A model generated the notes under the pieces. The model searched no databases. It had not been told where the DNA came from and saw only the letters and a program-made list of their open reading frames with translations. The position numbers and the translations under genes were made by a program. A DNA stretch of 64,000 nucleotides from CAWDCV01 sp963728125 (GTDB lineage: Bacteria > Actinomycetota > Actinomycetes > CAWDCV01): NCBI GenBank assembly GCA_963728125.1, contig CAVSIZ010000017.1, forward strand, positions 46,879 through 110,878, in the 5' to 3' direction. Positions 8,809-16,304 of the stretch are shown here, in pieces. Every line of letters starts with the position of its first letter. Position 1 is the first letter of the stretch.

Positions 8809-8846
8809 TTGACGTGACCTACGGTGGCGTAGGTTACGGTTGCGTA
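8809..8846 (+). promoter_or_regulatory. Desaturase promoter with tandem palindromic operator
   Basis: A -35-like TTGACG (8809-8814) and -10-like TAGGTT (8830-8835, 15 bp spacing) overlap the perfect dyad ACCTACG-GTGG-CGTAGGT (8817-8834). A second, shorter copy TACG-GTTG-CGTA (8835-8846) is centred 15 bp further on. The location and the TetR gene downstream of the desaturase suggest a repressor site sensing acyl-CoA or fatty acid; the ligand is inference. Confidence 0.6.
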
Positions 8847-8877
8847 GGAAACGCACCCCTGCCCCTGTGAGGTTCGC

Positions 8878-9855
8878 ATGACCGCTCCCCCGCTCGAGGC
8901 CCCCGTCACCGCGATGAGACCGATCGCCGACGACCCCGCTGAGGGAACCCTGGGACCCGAACGGAAGCGCCCGTGGGAACAGGTCGCGCTCGCACTCTTC
9001 ATCGGGGTGCCGTTCCTCGCATTGGTTGCCGCCATCCCGATCGCCTGGGGCTGGGGTCTCGGCTGGCGCGACGTGGTCATCGCCGTGGGCATGTACGCGA
9101 TTGCCGGTCACGGCATCACTGTCGGGTTCCATCGCTACTTCACCCACGGATCGTTCAAGGCGAAGCGACCGCTGCGGATCGCGCTCGCTATCGCCGGCAG
9201 CCTCGCGATCGAAGGCCCGGTCATCCGGTGGGTCTCCGACCATCGAAAGCACCACAAGTTCAGCGACAAGGAGGGTGACCCGCACTCGCCCTGGCGGTAC
9301 GGCGAGACGGTTCCCGCGCTGATGAAGGGACTGTTCTACGCCCACATGGGCTGGCTGTTCGACGTGGAGCAGACCTCGCAGAAGCAGTACGCCCCCGACC
9401 TGCTGCGCGACCGCGACATCGTCCGCGTCTCCCGCTCGTTCCTCGCACTCGTCGCCGTGTCGCTGTTTCTCCCCGCCCTCATCGGCGGTCTGTGGAGCTG
9501 GTCATGGCAAGGCGCGGTCACCGCCTTCTTCTGGGCCAGCCTCGTCCGCATCGGGCTGCTGCACCACGTGACCTGGTCCATCAATTCCATCTGCCACGCC
9601 GTCGGCGAGAAGCCGTTCAAGACGCGCGACCGTTCCGGCAACGTGTGGTGGCTCGCCGTGCTGTCGATGGGCGAGTCGTGGCACAACTTGCACCACGCCG
9701 ACCCGACGTGCGCGCGCCATGGGGTGCTGCGCGGGCAGGTCGATAGCAGCGCTCGCCTCATCTGGCTTTTCGAGAAGCTGCACTGGGTGTACGACGTGCG
9801 CTGGCCCACGCCCGAGCGCCTTGCGGCGCGCCGCACCGAGGAAGCTGCAGCCTGA
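8878..9855 (+). CDS. Acyl-CoA/acyl-lipid desaturase (delta-9 type)
   Basis: An integral membrane di-iron fatty-acid desaturase that introduces a cis double bond into long acyl chains. The three His boxes are intact: HRYFTH, DHRKHH and ESWHNLHH. Hydrophobic segments lie near residues 37-58, 60-80 and 190-230. Length (325 aa) is typical of the actinobacterial DesA3-like group. The ATG has a GAGG Shine-Dalgarno 6 nt upstream. A TetR gene follows 23 nt after the stop, and a strong palindrome sits in the promoter, so the pair probably forms an autoregulated membrane-fluidity unit. Confidence 0.93.
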   Translation: MTAPPLEAPVTAMRPIADDPAEGTLGPERKRPWEQVALALFIGVPFLALVAAIPIAWGWGLGWRDVVIAVGMYAIAGHGITVGFHRYFTHGSFKAKRPLRIALAIAGSLAIEGPVIRWVSDHRKHHKFSDKEGDPHSPWRYGETVPALMKGLFYAHMGWLFDVEQTSQKQYAPDLLRDRDIVRVSRSFLALVAVSLFLPALIGGLWSWSWQGAVTAFFWASLVRIGLLHHVTWSINSICHAVGEKPFKTRDRSGNVWWLAVLSMGESWHNLHHADPTCARHGVLRGQVDSSARLIWLFEKLHWVYDVRWPTPERLAARRTEEAAA

Positions 9856-9878
9856 CGCGTCGCCCACGCAGGCAGGAT

Positions 9879-10547
9879 GTGCCAGTGACCATGCCAGTGG
9901 ACAAGGCAGGAACCCGTCGCGCTGGTCGCGTCCGCATGAGCGGCAAGGAGCGGCGTGAGCAGCTGCTCGACGTCAGTCGCAGCCTTTTCGCCGAGCGCGG
10001 CTTCGAAGGCACATCCATCGAGGAGATCGCCGCCCGCGCGAACGTGTCCAAGCCCGTTGTCTACGAGCATTTCGGCGGCAAGGAGGGCATCTATGCCGTC
10101 GTAGTCGATCGAGAGATGCAGCGACTGCTCGATATGGTCACCGGCGCGCTGTCCGGTGGCCACCCCCGCGAACTGCTTGAGCAAGCAGCGCTCGCGCTCC
10201 TCGACTACGTCGAGCAGTACAGCGACGGCTTCCGCATCCTGGTGCGTGATTCTCCGGTCGCGCAGTCCACCGGCACGTTCGCCAGCCTCATCAGTGACAT
10301 CGCGAGCCAGGTCGAGCACATCCTCGGCCAGGAATTCCGCAACCGCTCGTTCGACAGCAAGCTCGCACCGATGTACTCGCAGATGCTCGTCGGCATGGTC
10401 GCCCTGACCGGTCAGTGGTGGCTCGACGTGCGCAAGCCGAAGAAGACCGAGGTGGCCGCCCACCTCGTCAATCTCGCCTGGAACGGCTTGTCGGGACTCG
10501 AGCAGAAACCCCAGCCGGTCGCTCGGCGTGGCCGCCCGCACCGATAG
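9879..10547 (+). CDS. TetR/AcrR-family regulator next to the desaturase
   Basis: The N-terminal HTH (residues about 22-70) reads RREQLLDVSRSLFAERGFEG, then IEEIAARANVSKPVVYEHFG. The C-terminal ligand/dimer domain is all-helical. The start is uncertain: GTG 9879, GTG 9885 or ATG 9891. The GGCAGG at 9871-9876 is best spaced for GTG 9885. It is co-directional with the desaturase and likely controls that promoter through the CCTACG/CGTAGG dyads. The ligand is unknown. Confidence 0.88.
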   Translation: MPVTMPVDKAGTRRAGRVRMSGKERREQLLDVSRSLFAERGFEGTSIEEIAARANVSKPVVYEHFGGKEGIYAVVVDREMQRLLDMVTGALSGGHPRELLEQAALALLDYVEQYSDGFRILVRDSPVAQSTGTFASLISDIASQVEHILGQEFRNRSFDSKLAPMYSQMLVGMVALTGQWWLDVRKPKKTEVAAHLVNLAWNGLSGLEQKPQPVARRGRPHR

Positions 10548-10557
10548 CGTGGGGCCC

Positions 10558-11229
10558 ATGACGCAGCCAAGCGATCCGCCTGACGAGCAGGGCCGCCCTC
10601 GCGATCCGGCGCCGTCGGGGGACCCCACTCCTCCACCACCGACTACCCCCACTCCGTCGACTCCCCCGGCAAGCGACGAGCCGACCGCTCAGATGCCGCC
10701 GCCCGCCGGCGCTACCCGCAGCGACCTCCCGCCCGCGGCGCCGTCGTACCAATCCGCGTCCCAGCCACCGCCCGCCGACCGCCCGGCCTTCGGGCCGCAG
10801 TACGCCTACCAGTACGGGCAGCAGTACGGCGGCGCCGCACCAGGTCCGGGGTGGCCGGGCGAGGCGCCGACGCAGGCACGCAACGGCGTCGGCATCACCG
10901 CCCTGATCCTCGGCATCCTCACGATCATCGCGTTCTGGATCCCGTTCGTGAGCATCCTGCTCGCCCTGGCCGCCATCATTTTCGGCATCGTCGGTCTGCG
11001 CCGCGTCAGCAAGCGCATCGCGAACAACCGAGCGATGCCGATCATCGGCATCGTTCTCGGCGTCATCGGCGGAATACTCGGCACCCTGCTGACGATCGTG
11101 GTCGTCGTCTCAGCCCGCTGGACAAGCGACTGCATCAACGCGAACCCGAATGCGTCGGACGAGGTCATCGAGCAGTGCCTCACCGATCGGATCGAAGAGC
11201 GTTTCGGCGCAGACCTGCGGCCGGGCTGA
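10558..11229 (+). CDS. DUF4190 membrane protein with a proline-rich N-terminus
   Basis: Residues 1-105 or so are disordered and Pro/Ser/Thr-rich with Tyr/Gln/Gly repeats (YAYQYGQQYGG). Then come two strong transmembrane helices (GITALILGILTIIAFWIPFV and PIIGIVLGVIGGILGTLLTI) and a short Cys-containing tail. This is the DUF4190 pattern; function is unknown. The ATG at 10558 is preferred over in-frame GTG 10528, which lies inside the TetR gene. The 3' end overlaps the convergent tam gene by 50 nt. Confidence 0.8.
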   Translation: MTQPSDPPDEQGRPRDPAPSGDPTPPPPTTPTPSTPPASDEPTAQMPPPAGATRSDLPPAAPSYQSASQPPPADRPAFGPQYAYQYGQQYGGAAPGPGWPGEAPTQARNGVGITALILGILTIIAFWIPFVSILLALAAIIFGIVGLRRVSKRIANNRAMPIIGIVLGVIGGILGTLLTIVVVVSARWTSDCINANPNASDEVIEQCLTDRIEERFGADLRPG

Positions 11230-12013
11230 TCCGCGCGACGACGAAGATCCGGCGGAACGGAAAGACCGTCCCGTACGGATGGCGCGGGTACGCCGCCCGC
11301 AACGCGGCGGCGTACTCCGCGACAAACGCCGCCTGATCCTCTCCCTCCCCGAGCGCGTCGAGGACCGGACGCAGCGCCGTTCCCTTCACCCAGTCGAGGA
11401 CGGCATCCTCGCCGGGCAGCACGTGCAGGTACGTCGTCTCCCACGCGTCGACGCTGCAGCCGAGATCGACCAGCCGCGCCAGGTACTCCGCCGGAGCGGC
11501 CGATCCCGCCCCAGGCACGCGATCGTCGCCTACCAGCGGCCGCCATCGGCTGCGGTTGCGCAAGTCATGCAGCAACGTATGGCTGGGCGAGTCGAAGTTG
11601 CCGGGCACCTGAAAGGCGAGCCAGCCGCCGGGAACGATCCCCTCGATCAGTCGCGGCAGCAGCTCGAGATGGCCGGGCACCCACTGCAGTGCGGCATTGC
11701 TCATCAGAACATCGACCGGCCGCCGCGGCGTCCATGCCGCGATGTCACCCAGCTCGAACGACAGTCCCGGCCGAACGAATTCCTGCGCCGCGCGGATCAT
11801 CTCCGGTGACGAGTCGATGCCTTCGATCGTCGCAGTGGGCCACCTGCCGAGCAGGATCTTTGTCAGGGCGCCTGGTCCGCAGCCGAGATCCACGACGTAC
11901 GACGGCGCAACGGCATCAATGCGGTTGAGCAGCTCGAGGAACGGGCGGCGACGCTCGTCGGCGTAATGCCGGTACTGCTCAGGGCTCCACACCCAAACGA
12001 GCCTTGCTGGCAC
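11180..12013 (-). CDS. tam: Trans-aconitate 2-methyltransferase
   Basis: An SAM-dependent methyltransferase expected to esterify trans-aconitate, an inhibitory by-product of citrate/aconitase chemistry. SAM motif I is VVDLGCGPGALTKILL, followed by IEGIDSSPEM, MSNAALQWVP and FQVPGN, all typical of Tam. GTG 12013 gives 277 aa; an in-frame GTG at 11992, just before WSPEQY, matches the usual Tam start and would leave room for a leader beyond the operator. It is divergent from a MarR gene, the arrangement known for tam/tamR in Streptomyces. Confidence 0.9.
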   Translation of the reverse strand: MPARLVWVWSPEQYRHYADERRRPFLELLNRIDAVAPSYVVDLGCGPGALTKILLGRWPTATIEGIDSSPEMIRAAQEFVRPGLSFELGDIAAWTPRRPVDVLMSNAALQWVPGHLELLPRLIEGIVPGGWLAFQVPGNFDSPSHTLLHDLRNRSRWRPLVGDDRVPGAGSAAPAEYLARLVDLGCSVDAWETTYLHVLPGEDAVLDWVKGTALRPVLDALGEGEDQAAFVAEYAAALRAAYPRHPYGTVFPFRRIFVVARISPAAGLRRNALRSDR

Positions 12014-12015
12014 GG

Positions 12016-12033
12016 TCTCTCGACGTCAAGAGA
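12016..12033. promoter_or_regulatory. 18-bp palindromic operator between tam and the MarR gene
   Basis: TCTCT-C-GACGTC-A-AGAGA is an 18-bp dyad with only the C/A positions unpaired. It lies in the 34-nt divergent gap, 14 nt from the MarR start and directly at the tam start. Size, symmetry and place fit a MarR-family site repressing both genes. Confidence 0.7.
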
Positions 12034-12047
12034 TCTAGACTCGCGAC

Positions 12048-12545
12048 GTGCGGGATGACGTAGACGGCCTGGTGCAGGCGTGGCAGCGGGAACGTCCGGA
12101 TCTGGACGTCACCCCGCTCGAAGTCCTCAGCCGCGTGCTGCGGCTGGCCCGCCACCTCGACCTCGCCCGCGGCGCCGCATTCGACGGACACGGACTAGAG
12201 GTCTGGGAGTTCGACGTTCTGGCCGCGCTGCGGCGGGCCGGTCCCCCGTACGCGATGTCACCGGGGCAGCTGCTGACGCAGACGCTCGTGAGCAGTGGCA
12301 CGATGACGAATCGCATCGACCGCCTTGCCGCGCGACGGCTCGTGCAGCGGCTACCGGATCCCATCGACGGACGCGGCATCCAGGTGCGGCTGACTTCGGC
12401 CGGCCGAACCCGCATCGACGATGCGATGTCCGATCTGCTCGAACGCGAGCGGGAGATCCTGGCGCCGCTGACCGATCGTCAGCGCGCCACCCTTGCCACA
12501 CTGCTCCGCTCGCTGGTCGCGCCCTTCGACCACAGCGCTGTCTGA
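12048..12545 (+). CDS. MarR-family regulator, likely TamR
   Basis: A 165-aa winged-helix regulator with an extended N-terminal helix (residues 1-35). The recognition-helix region SPGQLLTQTLVSSGTMTNRI is followed by the wing DPIDGRGIQVRLT. The sequence and its divergent pairing with tam match the TamR/UrtR subgroup, which in Streptomyces responds to citrate and aconitate and controls TCA-cycle genes. Ligand and targets here are inferred from synteny. It ends 6 nt from convergent ispE. Confidence 0.85.
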   Translation: MRDDVDGLVQAWQRERPDLDVTPLEVLSRVLRLARHLDLARGAAFDGHGLEVWEFDVLAALRRAGPPYAMSPGQLLTQTLVSSGTMTNRIDRLAARRLVQRLPDPIDGRGIQVRLTSAGRTRIDDAMSDLLEREREILAPLTDRQRATLATLLRSLVAPFDHSAV

Positions 12546-12551
12546 AGCAGC

Positions 12552-13448
12552 TCAGCCATCGTTCACCACTCGCGCCCCGCTGACCGGACCGGTCGCGCGA
12601 AGCACCGTCGCCGCCACCCCGGAAGCAGACAGCCCGACGGCCACGTCGAGGCCGTGCTCCGCATCCCGCACGAGGAACGCGCAGGTCGGACCCGAGCCGC
12701 TGACCACGGCGCCGAGCGCCCCGCACTCCTCACCGACGTCCAACGCCAGCCGCACTGAGTGCCGCAGGGAGCACGCCGCCCGCTGCAAGTCGTTCGAGAG
12801 AGCCCGTCCCAATGCATGGGCATCGCCGCTGCGCAGCGCGCTCATCACCGCATCCGGCACCGTCGGTGCCGGCACTCGCTCACCGCTGCGCAGCCGATCG
12901 ATCTCCGCATAGACGGCCGGGGTCGACAACCCGCGGTCGGCCACGGCGAAGACCCAGTGGAAGGTGCCTCGGGTGAGCGCCGGCGTGACCTGCTCGCCGC
13001 GGCCGATGCCCACCGCCGTACCCCCGACAAGGGCGAACGGAACGTCGCTACCGAGCCGCGCCGCGACCTGCAGCAGCTCCGCGCGGCTCAGCCGCAGCCC
13101 CCATAACGCGTCGCAGGCGACCAGCGCTGCTGCAGCGTCGGCGCTGCCGCCGGCCATACCCGCCGCGACCGGAATGCCCTTGCGCACATGTAAGGCAACG
13201 TCGGCAGGTACTCCTGCCCATTGGGCCAGCGCGATCGCGGCACGGTACGCCAGGTTGTCGCGACCGCGCGGGATGTCTTGTGCGCCTTCGATATCAAGCG
13301 TCACGCCCACGCCGGGGCGTGCCGTGACCTCGTCGTACACCGACACTGCGTGGAACACCGTCGCCAGGTCGTGATAGCCATCGGCGCGACGCGGTCCGAC
13401 CGACAGGTGCAGGTTCACCTTCCCCGGCGCGCGCACCAGCACCGTCAC
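12552..13448 (-). CDS. ispE: 4-diphosphocytidyl-2-C-methyl-D-erythritol kinase
   Basis: A GHMP kinase of the MEP isoprenoid pathway that phosphorylates CDP-ME with ATP. It shows the substrate motif VRAPGKVNLHLSVG at the N-terminus, the ATP loop PVAAGMAGGSADAAAALVA near residue 90, and the C-terminal GSGPTCAFL. At 298 aa it is normal. It is the last gene of the metG-tatD-rpfB-rsmA-ispE run, 28 nt after rsmA. Confidence 0.97.
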   Translation of the reverse strand: MTVLVRAPGKVNLHLSVGPRRADGYHDLATVFHAVSVYDEVTARPGVGVTLDIEGAQDIPRGRDNLAYRAAIALAQWAGVPADVALHVRKGIPVAAGMAGGSADAAAALVACDALWGLRLSRAELLQVAARLGSDVPFALVGGTAVGIGRGEQVTPALTRGTFHWVFAVADRGLSTPAVYAEIDRLRSGERVPAPTVPDAVMSALRSGDAHALGRALSNDLQRAACSLRHSVRLALDVGEECGALGAVVSGSGPTCAFLVRDAEHGLDVAVGLSASGVAATVLRATGPVSGARVVNDG

Positions 13449-13476
13449 TCCCGTTCACCTCCCCCGTTCCGCTCGA

Positions 13477-14313
13477 TCATCGCTGCGCGAGGCGGGCGAA
13501 GTCGGTCACGTGGAGGGATTCACCACGAGCCGAGGGATCGATGCTCGCCGTTCGCAGCGCAGCTTCCGCCTCTGCCGGCGACCCCGCCCACCCGGCCAAC
13601 GCGGCACGCAACGTCTTGCGTCGTTGCGCGAACGCAGCATCGACGACGGCGAAGACTGCGTCCCGATCGGCCTCGGGCGGCCTTCTCCTCGTAAAGGCCA
13701 CGAGTGCGGAGTCGACGTTCGGCGCCGGCCAGAAGACGGTGCGGCTGACCGCTCCGGCGCGGCGCGCTGCGGCGTACCACGCAAGCTTCACCGAAGGTAC
13801 GCCGTACGTGCGGCTGCCCGGTTCCGCGACCAAGCGGTCGGCGACCTCGGACTGCACCATGACGAGCCCATGCTGCAGTGTCGGCAGGACGGCAAGCAGG
13901 TGCAGCACCACCGGAACGGCGACGTTGTACGGGAGGTTCGCCACCAGCGACGTCGGCGGCTCGGGAAGCTCCTCGGGTCGCAGCTGCAGGGCATCGGCGT
14001 GCAACACGGTGAGCCGATCCGCAAGCTCGGGCGCGCGCTCGCGCACGGTCTCCGGCAGCGCCGAAGCCAGCACTGGATCGACCTCGACGGCGACGACGCA
14101 GCGTGCAACCTCCAGCAAACCCAGCGTCAGCGAGCCCAGTCCAGGACCCACTTCGAGGACGATGTCGTCATCGCTCAGGTTCGCGGTGCGCACGATGCGG
14201 CGCACGGTGTTGGCGTCGATGACGAAGTTCTGCCCGAGCATCTTCGTCGGACGCAGGTTGAGCCGGGTCGCCAATCCGCGCACGTCCGCCGGGCCGAGCA
14301 GCGGACTCGTCAC
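13477..14313 (-). CDS. rsmA: 16S rRNA (A1518/A1519-N6)-dimethyltransferase
   Basis: Dimethylates two adjacent adenines in the 3' terminal helix of 16S rRNA (KsgA). Motifs are LGQNFVID, LEVGPGLGSLTLGLL (SAM), VVAVEVDP and the catalytic NLPYNVAVP. An upstream in-frame start would add 42 low-complexity residues inside rpfB. GTG at 14313 gives the normal 278 aa, with GGGG from the rpfB stop region as ribosome-binding site, and leaves 4 nt between the genes. Confidence 0.95.
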   Translation of the reverse strand: MTSPLLGPADVRGLATRLNLRPTKMLGQNFVIDANTVRRIVRTANLSDDDIVLEVGPGLGSLTLGLLEVARCVVAVEVDPVLASALPETVRERAPELADRLTVLHADALQLRPEELPEPPTSLVANLPYNVAVPVVLHLLAVLPTLQHGLVMVQSEVADRLVAEPGSRTYGVPSVKLAWYAAARRAGAVSRTVFWPAPNVDSALVAFTRRRPPEADRDAVFAVVDAAFAQRRKTLRAALAGWAGSPAEAEAALRTASIDPSARGESLHVTDFARLAQR

Positions 14314-14317
14314 GCCC

Positions 14318-15418
14318 CTAGGTGTACAGGCGCGGGCCACACGTCGGCCACTGGCCGACGCCGCTGCGCTCCAGCAGGAGCTGGGCGCGGTACGTCTGCT
14401 CGTCGGGTGAAGCCTCCGACGGCAAGCCCGAACCACCAACGCTTTGCCAGGTGGCCACCGAGAACTGGTAGAGGCCGTGGTAGCGACCGCTGCTGCTCAC
14501 GGCTCTCGGATTCCCCCCCGACTCACACTGCGCGAGCGCCGCCCAGTTCAGCCCATCGGACGTTGAAGGCACGCCTCCTGCCGACACCGGGCCGGTCCCG
14601 ACCGCGACCACCTGCGTCACCGGTTCGCGGGTCATCTCCTCGCTCACCAGCGTCTCGCCGGCGAGCTCCCCGTTGGCGTAGATGACGTCCAGCACCTGCG
14701 TCTTCAGCCCGACCCTGCCGCGCTGCGTCACCCGCTCCGAACCGGAGGCGAGACTTGCATCGTCGTTTCTTGTCGTTTCGAACGGCAGCTCGACGACGCG
14801 TTCCTCACGCTCGGTACGGATGCGCGTCACCGTCAATGTGGCGCCGTCCACGAGTCGATCGCCAGCTGCGGGCGCGACGGTGTCGGCTGCGCCCAGCGCA
14901 ACGCCTGCCTCCGACAGCGCGTCATTGACGGTGACCGCCGTTGTCGAGAACGGACGCTGCGCGCCGTCCGCAACGATGGTGACGGACTTGGGCAGCCGAA
15001 TCTCAAAGGCAAGACCGGATCGCGGAATCGCGCTGTTGCGAGAAACCGAGAGAAACGCCCCCTCGGAGCGCATGCCGAGCTGTCTCAGCGCCTCGTCAAC
15101 GTTCTTCGCGGTGACCCACACCTCACGCTGCTCACCATCCAGTGTCAGCGTGAGCAGACGCGCGTAGCGAACGGTCACCGTGTCGCCTTCGCTCACCGAT
15201 TCGTCGGGCGAGGGCACGATGTCATCTCTGCTGCTGTACTCGATGTCGGCGCTGTCGAGGACGTCGTCGACGGTGCGTGCGAAGCTGCGTACCTCTTGCT
15301 TCTCACCGTCGACCGACAAGGTGATGGTCTTGTCGAAACTGGCAAATGCGACGCTGCCGCCGATCAGCGCTGCCAGCACGACACCGCGCAACGCCAGCGC
15401 GCCAGGGGTGAAGCGCAC
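14318..15418 (-). CDS. rpfB: RpfB-type resuscitation-promoting factor
   Basis: A secreted, peptidoglycan-cleaving growth factor anchored by an N-terminal hydrophobic segment (LRGVVLAALIGGSVAFASF). Three DUF348 repeats follow, each starting with a variant of LTLDGEQREV, then a G5 domain and the C-terminal lysozyme-like Rpf domain. That domain has the catalytic Glu in ALAQCESGGNPRAV, then GRYHGLYQFSVATWQSVGGSG and a Cys in GQWPTCGP. GTG at 15418 follows GGGAG and gives a clean signal anchor. The frame is open up to ATG 15526, but that start lies inside tatD. Its place between tatD and rsmA is conserved in actinobacteria. Confidence 0.93.
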   Translation of the reverse strand: MRFTPGALALRGVVLAALIGGSVAFASFDKTITLSVDGEKQEVRSFARTVDDVLDSADIEYSSRDDIVPSPDESVSEGDTVTVRYARLLTLTLDGEQREVWVTAKNVDEALRQLGMRSEGAFLSVSRNSAIPRSGLAFEIRLPKSVTIVADGAQRPFSTTAVTVNDALSEAGVALGAADTVAPAAGDRLVDGATLTVTRIRTEREERVVELPFETTRNDDASLASGSERVTQRGRVGLKTQVLDVIYANGELAGETLVSEEMTREPVTQVVAVGTGPVSAGGVPSTSDGLNWAALAQCESGGNPRAVSSSGRYHGLYQFSVATWQSVGGSGLPSEASPDEQTYRAQLLLERSGVGQWPTCGPRLYT

Positions 15419-15500
15419 AACTCTCCCATAGCTTGTCCGTTCCCCCGTGACGCGTCGCCAAGCTAGCCAACGCTGCTCAAGGCAGGCAAATCCGTCATTA

Positions 15501-16304
15501 TCACAACGCGAAGATGCGCTCCGCATTGGCTGTCACCGTCGCGGCCAGTTCGTCCTCGTCGACGCCTCTGACCTGCGCCATCGCCCGCAGCGTGTACGGA
15601 ATCATCGCCGGCGAGTTCGGTCGTCCGCGGTACGGCATCGGCGTAAGGAACGGCGAGTCGGTCTCCACGAGCAGCAGTTCCGGAGGAACCACAGCGAGTG
15701 CATCACGCAGCGGCTGCGCGTTCTTGAACGTCACCGTCCCAGCAAACGACATGATGTAGCCGCGCCGTGCGCATCGCTGCGCAAAGTCGGCATCGCCAGA
15801 GAAGCAGTGGAACACCGTCCGGTCGGGTGCACCTTCGTCGTCGAGAATACGTAATACGTCGTCGTGAGCGTCGCGATCGTGAATGACGAGAGCCTTGCCG
15901 TGCGCTTTCGCGATGGCGATGTGAGCGCGGAAGGACGCCGCCTGCACCATCGGCTCGACTCGTCCCCAGTAGTAGTCGAGTCCGGTCTCGCCAACGGCAC
16001 GCACCTGCGGCAGGGATGCAAGGCGATCGATTGCCGCCAGTGCAGCATCATCGGCTGCGTCTGCGTGATTGGGATGTATCGCGACAGTGGCCCAAACATC
16101 GCTGTACACAGCGGCAGTGTCAGCGCACCACTGCGACGACTCGATCGAGTCGCCGACGGTGATGAGTCGGGTGATGCCGACCGACCGCGCTGCCGCTACA
16201 GCATGGGCGACATCGACATCCATCGCGTCGAGGTGACAGTGGCTGTCGACGCTGTCAACCCGCAGTGGCTCGGGAAGCGGCGGCGGGTCACCCTGACGAG
16301 TCAG
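15501..16304 (-). CDS. tatD: TatD-family metal-dependent DNase, probable CTG start
   Basis: A TIM-barrel hydrolase of the TatD family. The metal ligands are seen as DSHCHLD (upstream of the first ATG), GETGLDYYW, HDRDAHDD, FHCFSGD and ETDSPFLTP. The first ATG (16223) would remove the essential HxH pair, so translation must begin earlier. The frame runs open to a stop near 16313 and holds no ATG, GTG or TTG. The CTG at 16302-16304, overlapping the metG stop as CTGA, gives the N-terminus TRQGDPPPLPEPL typical of actinobacterial TatD proteins, 267 aa in all. Confidence 0.9.
   Translation of the reverse strand: MTRQGDPPPLPEPLRVDSVDSHCHLDAMDVDVAHAVAAARSVGITRLITVGDSIESSQWCADTAAVYSDVWATVAIHPNHADAADDAALAAIDRLASLPQVRAVGETGLDYYWGRVEPMVQAASFRAHIAIAKAHGKALVIHDRDAHDDVLRILDDEGAPDRTVFHCFSGDADFAQRCARRGYIMSFAGTVTFKNAQPLRDALAVVPPELLLVETDSPFLTPMPYRGRPNSPAMIPYTLRAMAQVRGVDEDELAATVTANAERIFAL

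Noticed and set aside
9336..10652. 438-codon frame opposite the desaturase and TetR genes
   Set aside because: Antisense shadow; the plus-strand genes carry all motifs.
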